Numbered from the stretch's first letter, positions 23,873-33,088 are shown. The stretch: 64,000 nucleotides of DNA from Bacteroidales bacterium UBA6267 (GCA_002440745.1 DJVB01000008.1:17184-81183); one strand, 5' to 3'. The notes: generated by a model from the sequence alone, not told the origin. Numbers and translations: made by a program.

Positions 23873-24784
23873 TTATCTTTCGCGAAGATTATAAATTCGA
23901 AAAATTTGAAATACTGCCCACCCAATAGTTAACCAAACACCCAGAACCACAAGAATATAGGTGAGTTTCAACCATAAAGGTGCATTATCACGTGGCCCCC
24001 ATAATGAAGGTTCATCAAGAGGATTTTTGTAGTGTGTCTTTTCACCAAACTTTACCTCTTTAGAAGCCGAAATTGTGGTTCCGTCAACGGTTGCTATCAC
24101 TGTAACATAACCATTTGTGTCGGCAGGTAAGTCTAATGGAAATTGTTCTACCGCAACACTCTGTCCATCAGTTTTTTTGGTGTTAATCAGAAAATCGCCA
24201 AAAGCTCTTTTTACATAAATATTCACTTTCACGTTTTTTGCGTTAGCCGGATTGCCCATTTCATCAACGGCTTGAAGCTGAACTTTGATATTTCCATTGC
24301 TTGTATCGAAATCGAGGGTTAGACCTTTTATCGTTCCAACAAATTTCTCGGCAGCCGGTGCCGCAGAAATAGATGCAGGTGGTTGATATTCAGGATAAAA
24401 GGTGCGAATATAAGCAACTAATTTCCATCGCTCATCTTCCGATAGTCGGTCGAAAGGCGGCATTCCGGTGGCGGCATGTCCAAGGGTGATTTTATAGAAA
24501 AATTCACCATCAGAATTTTTCTTTTGAATCTCTTGACTTCCAAGGTTTGGCGATAAGGGTAGTTGCCGTGTATTGGTAGGCACAACCGACATTTCGTTGT
24601 GACACATTTTACATTGTGTGTTAAAAATAGCCTCGCCAGCTTCCTGATTAGCTTGGTCGAATGGAATTTTTAATGTTTCAGCTTTTTGCTCGTCACTAAT
24701 GCCCCAATCTGTTTGAGCATTCAAACCGATAGTGTTCCAAAAAATGAAAACAGCTATTGCAGCAAATTTAAGTATTGTATTCAT
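23873..24784 (-). CDS. Membrane-anchored monohaem cytochrome c
   Basis: A 303-aa periplasmic cytochrome c subunit, third gene of an iron-sulfur/NrfD/cytochrome operon. The ATG at 24784 gives a signal peptide (MNTILKFAAIAVFIFWNTIG) and leaves 19 bases after the NrfD gene. The haem site is CKMCH (about residue 60), with Met in ATGMPPFDRLSEDERWKLVAYI as the axial ligand. Residues 140-250 form a beta domain of about 110 residues with no clear match. One C-terminal helix (LTYILVVLGVWLTIGWAVF) anchors it. It resembles the ActE-type monohaem subunit of Alternative Complex III in role. It probably accepts electrons from the NrfD complex. Confidence 0.87.
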   Translation of the reverse strand: MNTILKFAAIAVFIFWNTIGLNAQTDWGISDEQKAETLKIPFDQANQEAGEAIFNTQCKMCHNEMSVVPTNTRQLPLSPNLGSQEIQKKNSDGEFFYKITLGHAATGMPPFDRLSEDERWKLVAYIRTFYPEYQPPASISAAPAAEKFVGTIKGLTLDFDTSNGNIKVQLQAVDEMGNPANAKNVKVNIYVKRAFGDFLINTKKTDGQSVAVEQFPLDLPADTNGYVTVIATVDGTTISASKEVKFGEKTHYKNPLDEPSLWGPRDNAPLWLKLTYILVVLGVWLTIGWAVFQIFRIYNLRER

Positions 24785-24803
24785 AATCTGTTTCTTAGAA
24801 TAT

Positions 24804-26147
24804 TTATAAATCTTTTTCAATATCAACACCTTTTTCATGCGCAGTTTCCCAAATGGGAACCACTGGGAATAATTTGGCCAAAATGGCAACAATTAACACT
24901 GCTGTTGCTATGACTCCAATCGTTATGGTTACTTCCATACCTGTAGGGTTGTATTCGGTAAAATCTTTTGGCACGTTCTGAATGGGCAAATGGGCATGAA
25001 TAAGTGTTGGAACAATGATTATCACCCTTTTATACCAAGCTCCAATTACTAATGAAGCTCCTATTAGCATCAATGGGAATGGCTTTCTCATTTTTTTGAA
25101 TAGACCTAAAACTATTGGAAGGATTAAACCAAAAGTTTGGGTGAGCCAAAACATGAGTGAGTATTCACCATTAAATAAGGTGTGAAGATGTATTGCATCA
25201 TGAGTTTTCATTTTATAACCAGGAACCAAAAATTCATTTAAGTTGAAATAAAGATAAACCAATGAAACTAAAACCATCAATTTTCCCATTTTATCAAAAT
25301 GGTAGTCGGTTATATAATCTTGAAGTTTGTAGCCACGTCTGATAAAATACATGGCCACTAATACGGCACCTGAGCCTGCAACGAATGCTCCAGAAACATA
25401 ATAAGGTCCAAAAATGGTGGAGTCCCAACCAGCGCGTAGTGTGAGGGCAGATAGCCAAGATGTTACGGTGTGAATCGACATTGCAACTGGTATAATGAGA
25501 ATCAACAACACGCGAAGTGTCCGATGAAGAATTTGATATTGTTTTGGTGTGCCAACCCAACCTAAGGACAGGATATTATAAAGCATCCATTTCCACTGTG
25601 GGACTTCGCCTTTTAAATGATTGCGCATAATTCCTAAGTCAGGAAGCATTGGCAGCAGAAGCAACAAAGTGCTGATAGCCACATAAGTAGTCACAACAGT
25701 AACGTCCCAAAAAATGGGTGACTGGAATCTGAAATGTAGGAATACATTCAGCAATCTATCCGGGCGACCCATATCGATGACGATAATTATACCAGCCATC
25801 ATCACAAAGGCTAAAGCAATCATTTCGGCAATTCTCCCGACCGGCGTTATCCATTTTTGTCCAACAAGTCCGACAACTGCAGAAATAAGCATACCCACAA
25901 GAGCTACAGCTACGAAAAATACAAATGAAGCAATGTAAATTCCCCAACTAACATAATCTGTCATGGCTGTTACGCCTAATCCATCTCGTAATTGGAAGTA
26001 GTAGGCATATAAGGCTGCAGCTATTAATGTTAATAAACTTACAATGAGGGCATTATAACCCCAATACTTGGTTTTGACAGGCGTGAGTAAATCTTCTTTT
26101 ATTTTCTCAAAAACAGCCTTCTCATCTTGATTTCTAATCTCCGACAT
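24804..26147 (-). CDS. NrfD-family quinol-interacting membrane subunit
   Basis: A 447-aa integral membrane protein of the NrfD/PsrC family, which binds quinol and passes electrons to an iron-sulfur partner. About ten helices are visible; the first is WGYNALIVSLLTLIAAALYA and the last is VTITIGVIATAVLIVAILAK. Family blocks include AALYAYYFQLRDGLGVTAMT, YVSWGIYIASFVFFVAVALV, MGRPDRLLNVFLHF and WDSTIFGPYYVSGAFVAGSG. It lies between a Tat-type iron-sulfur subunit and a cytochrome c, with short gaps. It may be the quinol-oxidising core of a cytochrome-c-reducing complex. Confidence 0.92.
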   Translation of the reverse strand: MSEIRNQDEKAVFEKIKEDLLTPVKTKYWGYNALIVSLLTLIAAALYAYYFQLRDGLGVTAMTDYVSWGIYIASFVFFVAVALVGMLISAVVGLVGQKWITPVGRIAEMIALAFVMMAGIIIVIDMGRPDRLLNVFLHFRFQSPIFWDVTVVTTYVAISTLLLLLPMLPDLGIMRNHLKGEVPQWKWMLYNILSLGWVGTPKQYQILHRTLRVLLILIIPVAMSIHTVTSWLSALTLRAGWDSTIFGPYYVSGAFVAGSGAVLVAMYFIRRGYKLQDYITDYHFDKMGKLMVLVSLVYLYFNLNEFLVPGYKMKTHDAIHLHTLFNGEYSLMFWLTQTFGLILPIVLGLFKKMRKPFPLMLIGASLVIGAWYKRVIIIVPTLIHAHLPIQNVPKDFTEYNPTGMEVTITIGVIATAVLIVAILAKLFPVVPIWETAHEKGVDIEKDL

Positions 26148-26184
26148 TATTTAATGTTTTTAAGGTTACAAATTATTTAATGTA

Positions 26185-27132
26185 TTAACCATGATGGGGT
26201 TTATCGGGCTCATCTTCGCCGAGATAATTTTTGCCGTCATAATTGTATTTAATTAACCGGTCTCTTGGTGGCAAGTAATAAACCGATGGTTTTGTGCCTA
26301 ATTCCGGAAGTAATGTGTAAGCACCTTTTTCTTCTAATAAAGTACTAAGTCGTGTGCTTTCCTTACTTGTGCCGTTTGTAACAACATCTTCATTGGCATC
26401 GCCAAACCAGTAAACTCCGTTAGGACAAGCAGATACGCAATATGGAAGCTTACCAATACGCAGGCGGTCGGCACTGAATAAACATTTGGAAATGGTGCCT
26501 TTTTTCTGAGGAACATTCAGCTCGACATCGTAAATACGGTCGGTATCTTCTTCATAATGTTTGGGTTCGGTCCAATTGAAGATACGCGCTGAATATGGGC
26601 AAGCTGCAATGCAAAAACGGCATCCGATACAGCGCTCATTATCAATTAAAACGATTCCGTCCTGACGTTGGAATGTTGCATCTACCGGACAAACTTTAGT
26701 ACATGGAGGATTGTCGCAATGCTGACAAGGCTTCGGCATGAAATAATGACCGGTTCGTTCATCGTTTTCCATACGCAACACATTGATATGATGCTGCTCA
26801 GGTTTTAAATGGTGAGCTGTTTGACAAGCTGCCATACACTGCCGTGCATTCTGACATTTAGCTAAGTCAATAACCATGACGAATTTTTTTCCGGGAATTC
26901 CTTCTCTGCCTCTTTTTTGAAGCTCGGTTAAGTGGACATCCATTTTTGAAACATCTACCTCTACCCATTCTCCTTCTGCATTCAAAAACCGGAATTTTTT
27001 GTTAGGGTCGGTGGTATTGCAAGAACTTACTACCCCCATTGCACTCACAACTCCTAAGGTTCCTAAGGTAACTCCAAACTTTTTCAGGAAGCCCCTTCGT
27101 GTTGTGGATACAGTTGTATTGTTTTGATCCAT
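26185..27132 (-). CDS. Tat-exported iron-sulfur subunit (DmsB/NrfC type)
   Basis: A 315-aa periplasmic electron-transfer subunit. The N-terminus has a Tat signal (TTRRGFLKKFGVTLG) followed by a lipobox-like VVSSC. Four cluster motifs follow. The second and third are complete (CQHCDNPPCTKVC; CIGCRFCIAAC). The first, CQNARQCMAAC, has Ala where the second Cys should be. The fourth, CLFSADRLRIGKLPYCVSAC, has Ser there. Two clusters are therefore likely [3Fe-4S] or otherwise altered. It is the first gene of the operon with NrfD and cytochrome c; no molybdopterin subunit is encoded nearby. Confidence 0.92.
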   Translation of the reverse strand: MDQNNTTVSTTRRGFLKKFGVTLGTLGVVSAMGVVSSCNTTDPNKKFRFLNAEGEWVEVDVSKMDVHLTELQKRGREGIPGKKFVMVIDLAKCQNARQCMAACQTAHHLKPEQHHINVLRMENDERTGHYFMPKPCQHCDNPPCTKVCPVDATFQRQDGIVLIDNERCIGCRFCIAACPYSARIFNWTEPKHYEEDTDRIYDVELNVPQKKGTISKCLFSADRLRIGKLPYCVSACPNGVYWFGDANEDVVTNGTSKESTRLSTLLEEKGAYTLLPELGTKPSVYYLPPRDRLIKYNYDGKNYLGEDEPDKPHHG

Positions 27133-27424
27133 AGTAAAATATGATGTTTAGTTTGTACTGTTTTCTGTTTAAATTAAATAAAGTAATTGATTGCGTAAAT
27201 ATATACAGTTATCTTTATTGTCCATACGTTTAATTGAAATTCAGAATCATTTTAAATAGCATGTCGCCATTTAATTGAGAAGTAGGCCGGTATTTAGTTT
27301 TTTTTGATATAAAAACTAAAGATTCTGCTCAAGAAGAAATCGCTGATTTACGAGAATCAATCGATTTAATAACACTCTTGAAAGCAGAACCCTTGAAAAG
27401 AAATTTTTATCGGAAACGAGATTG

Positions 27425-27886
27425 CTAAAATGGTAAATCGTCTTCCATTTGCTCCACTTGAGGTGCCGGATTTGGTTCGCCTTCGGTTTTTTGAGGAGCT
27501 GCATGTTGCTGATAATCGTTTTCTGACGGGATTGGTGGCATATTACTGTTTTCAGATCTTTTGCCCAACATGATAAAACGATCTACTAAAATGTCTGTAG
27601 TATAGCGGGTTACGTTGTTTTGATCGGTCCATTGTCTGGTTTTTATCCTTCCTTCAAGATAGATTTGCATGCCTTTCTTCAAATCTCTTTCGGCTCTTTC
27701 AGCCAATTGCCGCCACATAACGATGTTATGCCACTCGGTTTGCTCTTGCCAATTTCCGTCTTTGTCTTTATACGATTCAGAGGTCGCTAAGCTAAATTGT
27801 GCAACTTTAACTCCGTTTTCGAATGCTCTTACTTCAGGGTCTTTTCCAAGATTTCCCACAAGTATTACTTTATTTATTCCTGCCAT
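27425..27886 (-). CDS. ssb: Single-stranded DNA-binding protein
   Basis: It binds single-stranded DNA during replication and repair and recruits partners through its C-terminal tip. It is 153 aa. The OB fold starts MAGINKVILVGNLGKDPEVR and continues with TEWHNIVMWRQLAERAERDL and GMQIYLEGRIKTRQW. A flexible Pro/Gln-rich linker ends in the conserved acidic tip EDDLPF. It stands alone here; in many Bacteroidota ssb lies beside gldE-gldD, which in this window are about 25 kb away. Confidence 0.96.
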   Translation of the reverse strand: MAGINKVILVGNLGKDPEVRAFENGVKVAQFSLATSESYKDKDGNWQEQTEWHNIVMWRQLAERAERDLKKGMQIYLEGRIKTRQWTDQNNVTRYTTDILVDRFIMLGKRSENSNMPPIPSENDYQQHAAPQKTEGEPNPAPQVEQMEDDLPF

Positions 27887-27963
27887 AATGTGTAATTTGA
27901 AAGATTATGATGTATTGATGTTGATAATTTTAGGTTTAGTAAAATTATCTATTTAGTGACCAA

Positions 27964-27971
27964 CAAAAATA
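27964..27971 (-). promoter_or_regulatory. -7 box for ssb
   Basis: Minus-strand TATTTTTG, matching TAnnTTTG, 78 bases upstream of the ssb ATG. No clear -33 element. Confidence 0.4.
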
Positions 27972-27998
27972 CTAAAAACATTTTAAGTTTGATTGCTT

Positions 27999-29654
27999 TT
28001 ATTCTTGTTTTAGAATTTTTTCTGAGAATATTCCCATGGGAGTTTCAATTCTAAAAATATATAAGCCGTTGGTAAGATCTGCATTTTCTGTAACTTCAAT
28101 CAATTGGTGTCCTGTGAATAATTTATGTGTTTTTTCATAAACAATCTTGCCATTTGTATCTATAATGCTTAACTTAATATCTTGAATTTCAATAGGATTA
28201 GCAATTATGTAAAATGTTGAAGAAAAAGGATTGGGTATTATCTTAAAAGGAAATTCCTCCGGTTCAGTTATAGTTTGTCCTTTGAGAATCAGGTCGGCTG
28301 CTATGAAATTTGGAATTCCAAATCCCATTAACGAATCAGGATTACGATATCGGGATGAGCTTAAAAGGAGTGCTTCTCTAATTTGTTTAGCGGTTTTTGA
28401 AGGATTTGACTGTACTAAAACAGCTATTCCTCCGGCGATTGTGGGAGTAGAAAACGAGGTGCCGTTGCCGTTGAAAACCTGATCATTTGTGCCAATAAGC
28501 GCTGTGCCTTTGCCAACGGCAGTAATGTCTGGTTTTATGCGTCCATCAACTGCATGGCCGTGACTGCTTAAGGTGGCATAACTGCCTTTGGAATCGGTTG
28601 CTCCAACTGTCAAAACATCCACTCCATCAGCGGGAAAGCCTATCTTCCTCCATGAACCATTTCCGTCGTTTCCGGCAGATGTAACTACTATGATTCCTTT
28701 GCTTGCCGCCGTTGAAGCTGCCTTGCTCACAAGGGTCGTTTTTCCATCGAGTTGTTGGTGATTATGATTAAGAATGGTATCGTCGAAAGTGGTATAGCTT
28801 AAGGATGAGGTAATTATGTCGGCTCCACAGCTATCGGCAATTTCTGCACCAACCAACCAAAAATACTCCTCAACCGGATATTCCGAACCCACGTCTTCAG
28901 TGCGTAATAAAATGAAATCGGCCATAGGTGAAGTGCCCAAATATTTTTGTCCAAGATAACCGGCCATAGTGCTCAGAACATGAGTCCCATGAGTGCTCTC
29001 CAAATACGGATCATTTCCTTTTTCAACGATATCGCCGGCTAAAATAATTCCACTTCTATCGAAAAGATGATGAAAAGAAGTCATGGTATTGGCCGATTTG
29101 AATCCGGCGTCTAAAACAGCAATCCTGACATTTTCGCCAAAATAACCACTTTCATGGAGTGGTTTGATTCCAATCAGTTCTATTTGTTCAGTGGCTAAAC
29201 CATATTCTGAGTTGAAAGAAAATGCTTCAGATTCAGCAGATTGGTTATCTTTACTTTGCCTCTTTCTCTTGGTTTTTGTCACATTTTTAAGCCCTAAATA
29301 CTCCATGTTTTTTACAAAATCTAATGATAGTATGCTGTCAATTGACGCCGAATCGGTTAGGAGAATTAGGGCAGAGTTCTGCCATTTTGAACTGTATTTA
29401 ACTTGTCCAAACTCATTCAATTTAATAAGATATTGCTGATTAACAGGTAAATCGGTTGAATCTAAAGGAATTTGATTTTTTTGTCTATTAGTTAGAGCTC
29501 GTTCTGAAAGAAATTCTAATGGTTTGTTAATTTGGTAGTTAGTGTTATTTTTATCTTTCAAATACACGGAATACCAAAAAGAATTTGATTGAGATTGACC
29601 AATCCATGAAAAAAATACGAGGCTGATTGTAAAAATAGTCCGGTTGAGTAACAT
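27999..29654 (-). CDS. Subtilisin-like serine protease (S8) with T9SS sorting domain
   Basis: A secreted protease of about 551 aa. The ATG at 29654 gives signal peptide MLLNRTIFTISLVFFSWIG, with the start placed one base after the lipoprotein stop (TAATATG). Residues 25-140 look like a propeptide. The catalytic triad is visible: Asp in VRIAVLDAGF, His in STHGTHVLSTMAG, Ser in GNGTSFSTPTIAGG, with the oxyanion Asn in VVTSAGNDGNG. The C-terminal 85 residues are a T9SS type A sorting domain (FKIIPNPFSSTFYI; IIDTNGKIVYEK; NGLYIFRIET). The substrate is unknown; it may be coupled to the lipoprotein encoded upstream. Confidence 0.93.
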   Translation of the reverse strand: MLLNRTIFTISLVFFSWIGQSQSNSFWYSVYLKDKNNTNYQINKPLEFLSERALTNRQKNQIPLDSTDLPVNQQYLIKLNEFGQVKYSSKWQNSALILLTDSASIDSILSLDFVKNMEYLGLKNVTKTKRKRQSKDNQSAESEAFSFNSEYGLATEQIELIGIKPLHESGYFGENVRIAVLDAGFKSANTMTSFHHLFDRSGIILAGDIVEKGNDPYLESTHGTHVLSTMAGYLGQKYLGTSPMADFILLRTEDVGSEYPVEEYFWLVGAEIADSCGADIITSSLSYTTFDDTILNHNHQQLDGKTTLVSKAASTAASKGIIVVTSAGNDGNGSWRKIGFPADGVDVLTVGATDSKGSYATLSSHGHAVDGRIKPDITAVGKGTALIGTNDQVFNGNGTSFSTPTIAGGIAVLVQSNPSKTAKQIREALLLSSSRYRNPDSLMGFGIPNFIAADLILKGQTITEPEEFPFKIIPNPFSSTFYIIANPIEIQDIKLSIIDTNGKIVYEKTHKLFTGHQLIEVTENADLTNGLYIFRIETPMGIFSEKILKQE

Positions 29655-29655
29655 A

Positions 29656-30351
29656 TTAAGGTTCAATGCTTAAAATGGTGTAAACGTATTTATATCCTTT
29701 TTTCCAACTTCCATTGGTGCTTTTTTCAATTGCAACGACTTCTTGCATTATCAAACCGGTATGTTTGCTATAAATTTCTTTGTGAAAATCCTTTCCAATA
29801 AGGGTTTCCAAATCTTGATGGATGATGGTTAAAGTTGAATCGAAATTGAAATTATTTAAGGTTAATGGCTCATCAAATTCACTATAATAGCTGTTGGTTG
29901 AGTTTAAAATATTCATGGCATTCATGTCCCACTGAATGGAATTATTTATAGGAAAAACCATCTTAATAAATCGAATATTCTCTTCTAACAATTCTACTCG
30001 AACCGCAGTTTTTGTGATAGCGTAGTTCTTTCTAAATTCCCAAGAAGTTGTATCGGTTCTATAGTATTTACGGTAGTAATAAGACTCACGGCCTTCATCA
30101 TCAATGAATTTTTCGCCAATTTGAAATTTAATGAAATAGCTGAAAGTGTCGATTTTAACCGGTGTAAAAAAATCATTCCAAGTAATGGAGTCAACTTTGT
30201 AAATAATGGCTTTGTCGGGATTAATAGGAAAATATTGGTCGTAATTATTGGTTATCAGCAGCGTTTCTTCTTTCTTGCATCCGGTAACAAGTAGTAGAAA
30301 AAAGGCACCGATAAGTACTATTCGGCTTGAAAATATGGTAAATGTCTTCAC
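29656..30351 (-). CDS. Lipoprotein of unknown function upstream of the subtilase
   Basis: A 231-aa lipoprotein with a GTG start at 30351. Signal: VLIGAFFLLLVTGCKKEE, with lipobox VTGC. The mature part has many aromatic residues and alternating strands (YDQYFPINPDKAIIYKVDSI; YFIKFQIGEKF; YYYRKYYRTDTTSWEFRKNY) but no recognised domain. The gene ends one base before the protease ATG, so the two are translationally coupled. A role as a surface partner or inhibitor of the protease is possible but only inferred from position. Confidence 0.75.
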   Translation of the reverse strand: MKTFTIFSSRIVLIGAFFLLLVTGCKKEETLLITNNYDQYFPINPDKAIIYKVDSITWNDFFTPVKIDTFSYFIKFQIGEKFIDDEGRESYYYRKYYRTDTTSWEFRKNYAITKTAVRVELLEENIRFIKMVFPINNSIQWDMNAMNILNSTNSYYSEFDEPLTLNNFNFDSTLTIIHQDLETLIGKDFHKEIYSKHTGLIMQEVVAIEKSTNGSWKKGYKYVYTILSIEP

Positions 30352-30436
30352 TGTAATTATAGTTTTTAAGGTTTTAAACTTTACACAAAGAGCGACTTGT
30401 TTGGTTCAACAATCTGATTTTGATGTCAACCGGCTG

Positions 30437-30444
30437 CAAAGATA
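30437..30444 (-). promoter_or_regulatory. -7 box for lipoprotein-subtilase operon
   Basis: Minus-strand TATCTTTG followed by CAGCC, an exact TAnnTTTG box 85 bases upstream of the GTG start. Confidence 0.45.
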
Positions 30445-30474
30445 GGATTAATCAATCAATGAAACAATAGAATC

Positions 30475-31395
30475 TTAATCGGTAAATAAAGCCTGTGAAT
30501 TTTGTTTTTTCGAAAACCAAAAAACTATTCCAACAATAGCTAAAAGGTTGATTAGATAGATATAGTTTGGCGTATTATTGCCAATCGTGTCGGGGTTTGA
30601 GTGGATAAGTTGGGCATTAAACAAATAGTAAACGGTTACTGTGAGGCCATTATTCAGGAAATGAACAAAGATGGGAATCCATAGGTTTTTTGACCAAAAG
30701 TAAAGGTAGCCTAAGACGATTCCGAGAAAAAGTCGCGGTAGAAAACCAAAAAACTGAAGATGTAAAGCGCTGAAAAGTATGCTGACTAAAAAGATATTTA
30801 GATGGATATTTTTGATTTTCTTAGCGAAAACCTTCATCAAAAAACCTCTGAATACGAATTCCTCACCAAGAGCCGGCAAAATAGCAAAGATGAAAAGATT
30901 GAAAAAATAGGTGCCAAATTTTTCGGTTGAAAGCAATGCTTCAGTAACTTCTTTTGCGTTCTGCTCTGACTCAATCATCCAGTTTTCAATAGATTTCAAA
31001 AAATCAGGAAGAATCATTTTCATGTTCCATTCATATAGAAGCCCAATAAATGGTAAACTTAAAATCAAGAGAAAAAAGGACATGATAAGCTGTTGTATGT
31101 CAGGGCTTTTATCAATATGGTAATATTTTTTTATCGAGCTATTTGTAAGATAAACGAAAAATAATGCCGGAACTAAAAATAGCCCCAGATGACTACCTGT
31201 TTGAATTATCCTCATAGCGGCATGAGAATTTGGGTCGCCAATTTGAAAAGTAGTTGTAAGGTCTTTCCCAAAAATGAGTATCGAAATAACCATTGAAACT
31301 CCACTAAATGCAATGGCAAAAACCAACATTAGCGAAACGAAGGTTAAGATTTGTTTCCAAGGGTTATCTTGATTAAAAAGAAAATTAGGTTTCAT
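30475..31395 (-). CDS. CPBP-family intramembrane metalloprotease
   Basis: A membrane protein of about 306 aa of the CAAX-protease/ABI (CPBP) family. The ATG at 31395 (MKPNFLFNQDNPW) is used; the longer frame has no ATG support. About eight helices are present. The first catalytic motif is LGEEFVFRGFLMKVF (EExxxR). The second is LHLQFFGFLPRLFLGIVLGY and the third VHFLNNGLTVTVYYL, which supply the His ligands. It is divergent from dusB, with about 50-90 bases between the starts. The substrate is unknown. Confidence 0.88.
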   Translation of the reverse strand: MKPNFLFNQDNPWKQILTFVSLMLVFAIAFSGVSMVISILIFGKDLTTTFQIGDPNSHAAMRIIQTGSHLGLFLVPALFFVYLTNSSIKKYYHIDKSPDIQQLIMSFFLLILSLPFIGLLYEWNMKMILPDFLKSIENWMIESEQNAKEVTEALLSTEKFGTYFFNLFIFAILPALGEEFVFRGFLMKVFAKKIKNIHLNIFLVSILFSALHLQFFGFLPRLFLGIVLGYLYFWSKNLWIPIFVHFLNNGLTVTVYYLFNAQLIHSNPDTIGNNTPNYIYLINLLAIVGIVFWFSKKQNSQALFTD

Positions 31396-31487
31396 TGGCC
31401 GATTATTGCAAATTGGTATGACTAATATTTTGACTAACAAAGGCAAAAATGATGTTTTTTTGCCGATTCAAAAGTAATATTTTTACA

Positions 31488-32483
31488 GTGGTACGAATTG
31501 GAAATATTGAATTAGGCGCCAAACCTGTGATTTTGGCACCGATGGAGGACGTTACAGATTCTGCTTTTCGATTGATTTGTAAGGAGTTTGGTGCGGATTT
31601 GATGTACACCGAATTTATTTCTTCGGAGGGATTAATTAGGGATGCCTTCAAAAGCACTCGTAAATTGGATTTTGAAGAGGAAGAACGACCTCTTGGAATC
31701 CAAATTTTTGGACACCAATTGGATTCGATGATTTCGGCGGCACGTGTGTCGGAAAGTTATAACCCGAATTTGATTGATATTAATTATGGTTGTCCTGTTA
31801 AAAAGGTCGTAAGTAAGGGCGCAGGAGCAGCCTTTTTGCAGGATATTCCTCGCATGATGGCAATGACGAAAGCTGTGATTGATGCTGTGGATTTGCCCGT
31901 TACAGTTAAAACTCGTATCGGTTGGGATGAAAAGAATATAAATATTGTGGAAGTAGCTTTGCGAATGCAAGATATTGGAGCAAAGGCAATTGCTATTCAT
32001 GGACGGACTCGTTCGCAACAATATACAGGTGAGGCAAATTGGGATGCAATTGGAATGGTTAAACAGCATCCTGATTTGGAAATACCGGTTTTTGGTAATG
32101 GAGATATAACCACTGCTGAGCGAGCTTTGGAAATGTTTGAAAAATATGGGGTTGATGGTGTAATGATAGGACGCGGAGCTATGGGAAATCCCTGGATTTT
32201 TTCACAAATCAAGGCTTTATTACATGGTCAAACATATAGCTTACCTAATATTAAGGAGAGAATAGAAGTTGCCAAAAAGCATTTTGAAAACTCTGAGAAA
32301 ATCAAAGGAACTGATTTGACAGTTAGGGAAATGCGAAAACATTATGGTAATTATTTTAAAGGAATTCCTTATTTTAAACCTTATAAAATCCGACTTTTAA
32401 CAGCTCCTGAAAAGTCATTAGTTTATGAAATATTGGATGAAATTGGCGAAAACTTATCCACAGAAATATCGGATGCTTTATGA
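31488..32483 (+). CDS. dusB: tRNA-dihydrouridine synthase B
   Basis: A flavin enzyme that reduces specific uridines in the tRNA D-loop. With a GTG start at 31488 it is 331 aa and begins VVRIGNIELGAKPVILAPME, matching the usual family start. ATGs at 31449 and 31452 lie before a TAATATTTTTAC promoter-like stretch and are less likely. Core motifs are LAPMEDVTDSAFR, DINYGCPVKKVVSKGAGA (catalytic Cys), VTVKTRIGWDEK, AIHGRTRSQQYTGEANWDAI, PVFGNGDI and GVMIGRGAMGNPWIFSQI. The gene overlaps the next lipoprotein start by four bases. Confidence 0.93.
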   Translation: MVRIGNIELGAKPVILAPMEDVTDSAFRLICKEFGADLMYTEFISSEGLIRDAFKSTRKLDFEEEERPLGIQIFGHQLDSMISAARVSESYNPNLIDINYGCPVKKVVSKGAGAAFLQDIPRMMAMTKAVIDAVDLPVTVKTRIGWDEKNINIVEVALRMQDIGAKAIAIHGRTRSQQYTGEANWDAIGMVKQHPDLEIPVFGNGDITTAERALEMFEKYGVDGVMIGRGAMGNPWIFSQIKALLHGQTYSLPNIKERIEVAKKHFENSEKIKGTDLTVREMRKHYGNYFKGIPYFKPYKIRLLTAPEKSLVYEILDEIGENLSTEISDAL

Positions 32484-33088
32484 GAAAAACAATCTTTTTA
32501 ATAGTCACATTATTGAGCGTTATCTTTTTTAGTTGTCAAAAATCGGATAATGAGCATTTTATTGAGATTAAAGCATGGCAAGACACTTTAAATATGGAGT
32601 TTTCTGATTCGGCAACCTCACCTCTCTTACCTGAGGATTTAGCAGTTTTTGAGGAACTTGAGTTTTACTCGATTGATAAGGATTTTTTGGTTGAAGCTGA
32701 GTTTATTCGCACGCCAACCGAGACTCCTTTTTTTATGCAAACAACTACAGACCGGCAGCCGGTTTATGTTAAATATGGTATGGCTAAGTTTACAATAAGA
32801 GGTGAAGAATGTGAACTGAATATTTATCAAAATGTGGAGCTAACCAAAAAGGCAGAGTTTGCCGATTATTTGTTCATTCCTTTCATGGATGCAACTTCAG
32901 GTGTTACAAGCTATTATGGCGGTCGTTATATTGATTTGAAAATACCTGAAAGTGATAAAATCGTCATTGATTTTAATAAAGCTTATAATCCTTATTGCGC
33001 CTATAACGATCGTTATTCTTGTCCGATTCCTCCAACTGAAAATCGCCTGACCGTTGATATAAATGCCGGAGTAAAGTCATTTCATTGA
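32480..33088 (+). CDS. DUF1684 lipoprotein
   Basis: A 202-aa lipoprotein with signal MRKTIFLIVTLLSVIFFSC. The DUF1684 signature is clear: DYLFIPFMDATSGVTSYYGG, RYIDLKIPE, IDFNKAYNPYCAYNDRYSC and PIPPTENRLTVDINAGVKSF. The family is widespread in Bacteroidota and actinobacteria; its biochemical function is not established. The start overlaps the dusB stop by 4 bases (ATGA), so expression is coupled, though a functional link with tRNA modification is not obvious. Confidence 0.9.
   Translation: MRKTIFLIVTLLSVIFFSCQKSDNEHFIEIKAWQDTLNMEFSDSATSPLLPEDLAVFEELEFYSIDKDFLVEAEFIRTPTETPFFMQTTTDRQPVYVKYGMAKFTIRGEECELNIYQNVELTKKAEFADYLFIPFMDATSGVTSYYGGRYIDLKIPESDKIVIDFNKAYNPYCAYNDRYSCPIPPTENRLTVDINAGVKSFH

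Noticed and set aside
27316..27504. 62-aa minus-strand frame next to ssb
   Set aside because: It overlaps the ssb C-terminal coding region in another frame and has no recognisable product.
31632..32069. 145-aa minus-strand frame rich in His, Cys and Ile
   Set aside because: It is antisense to dusB motifs that are clearly coding; composition is not protein-like.
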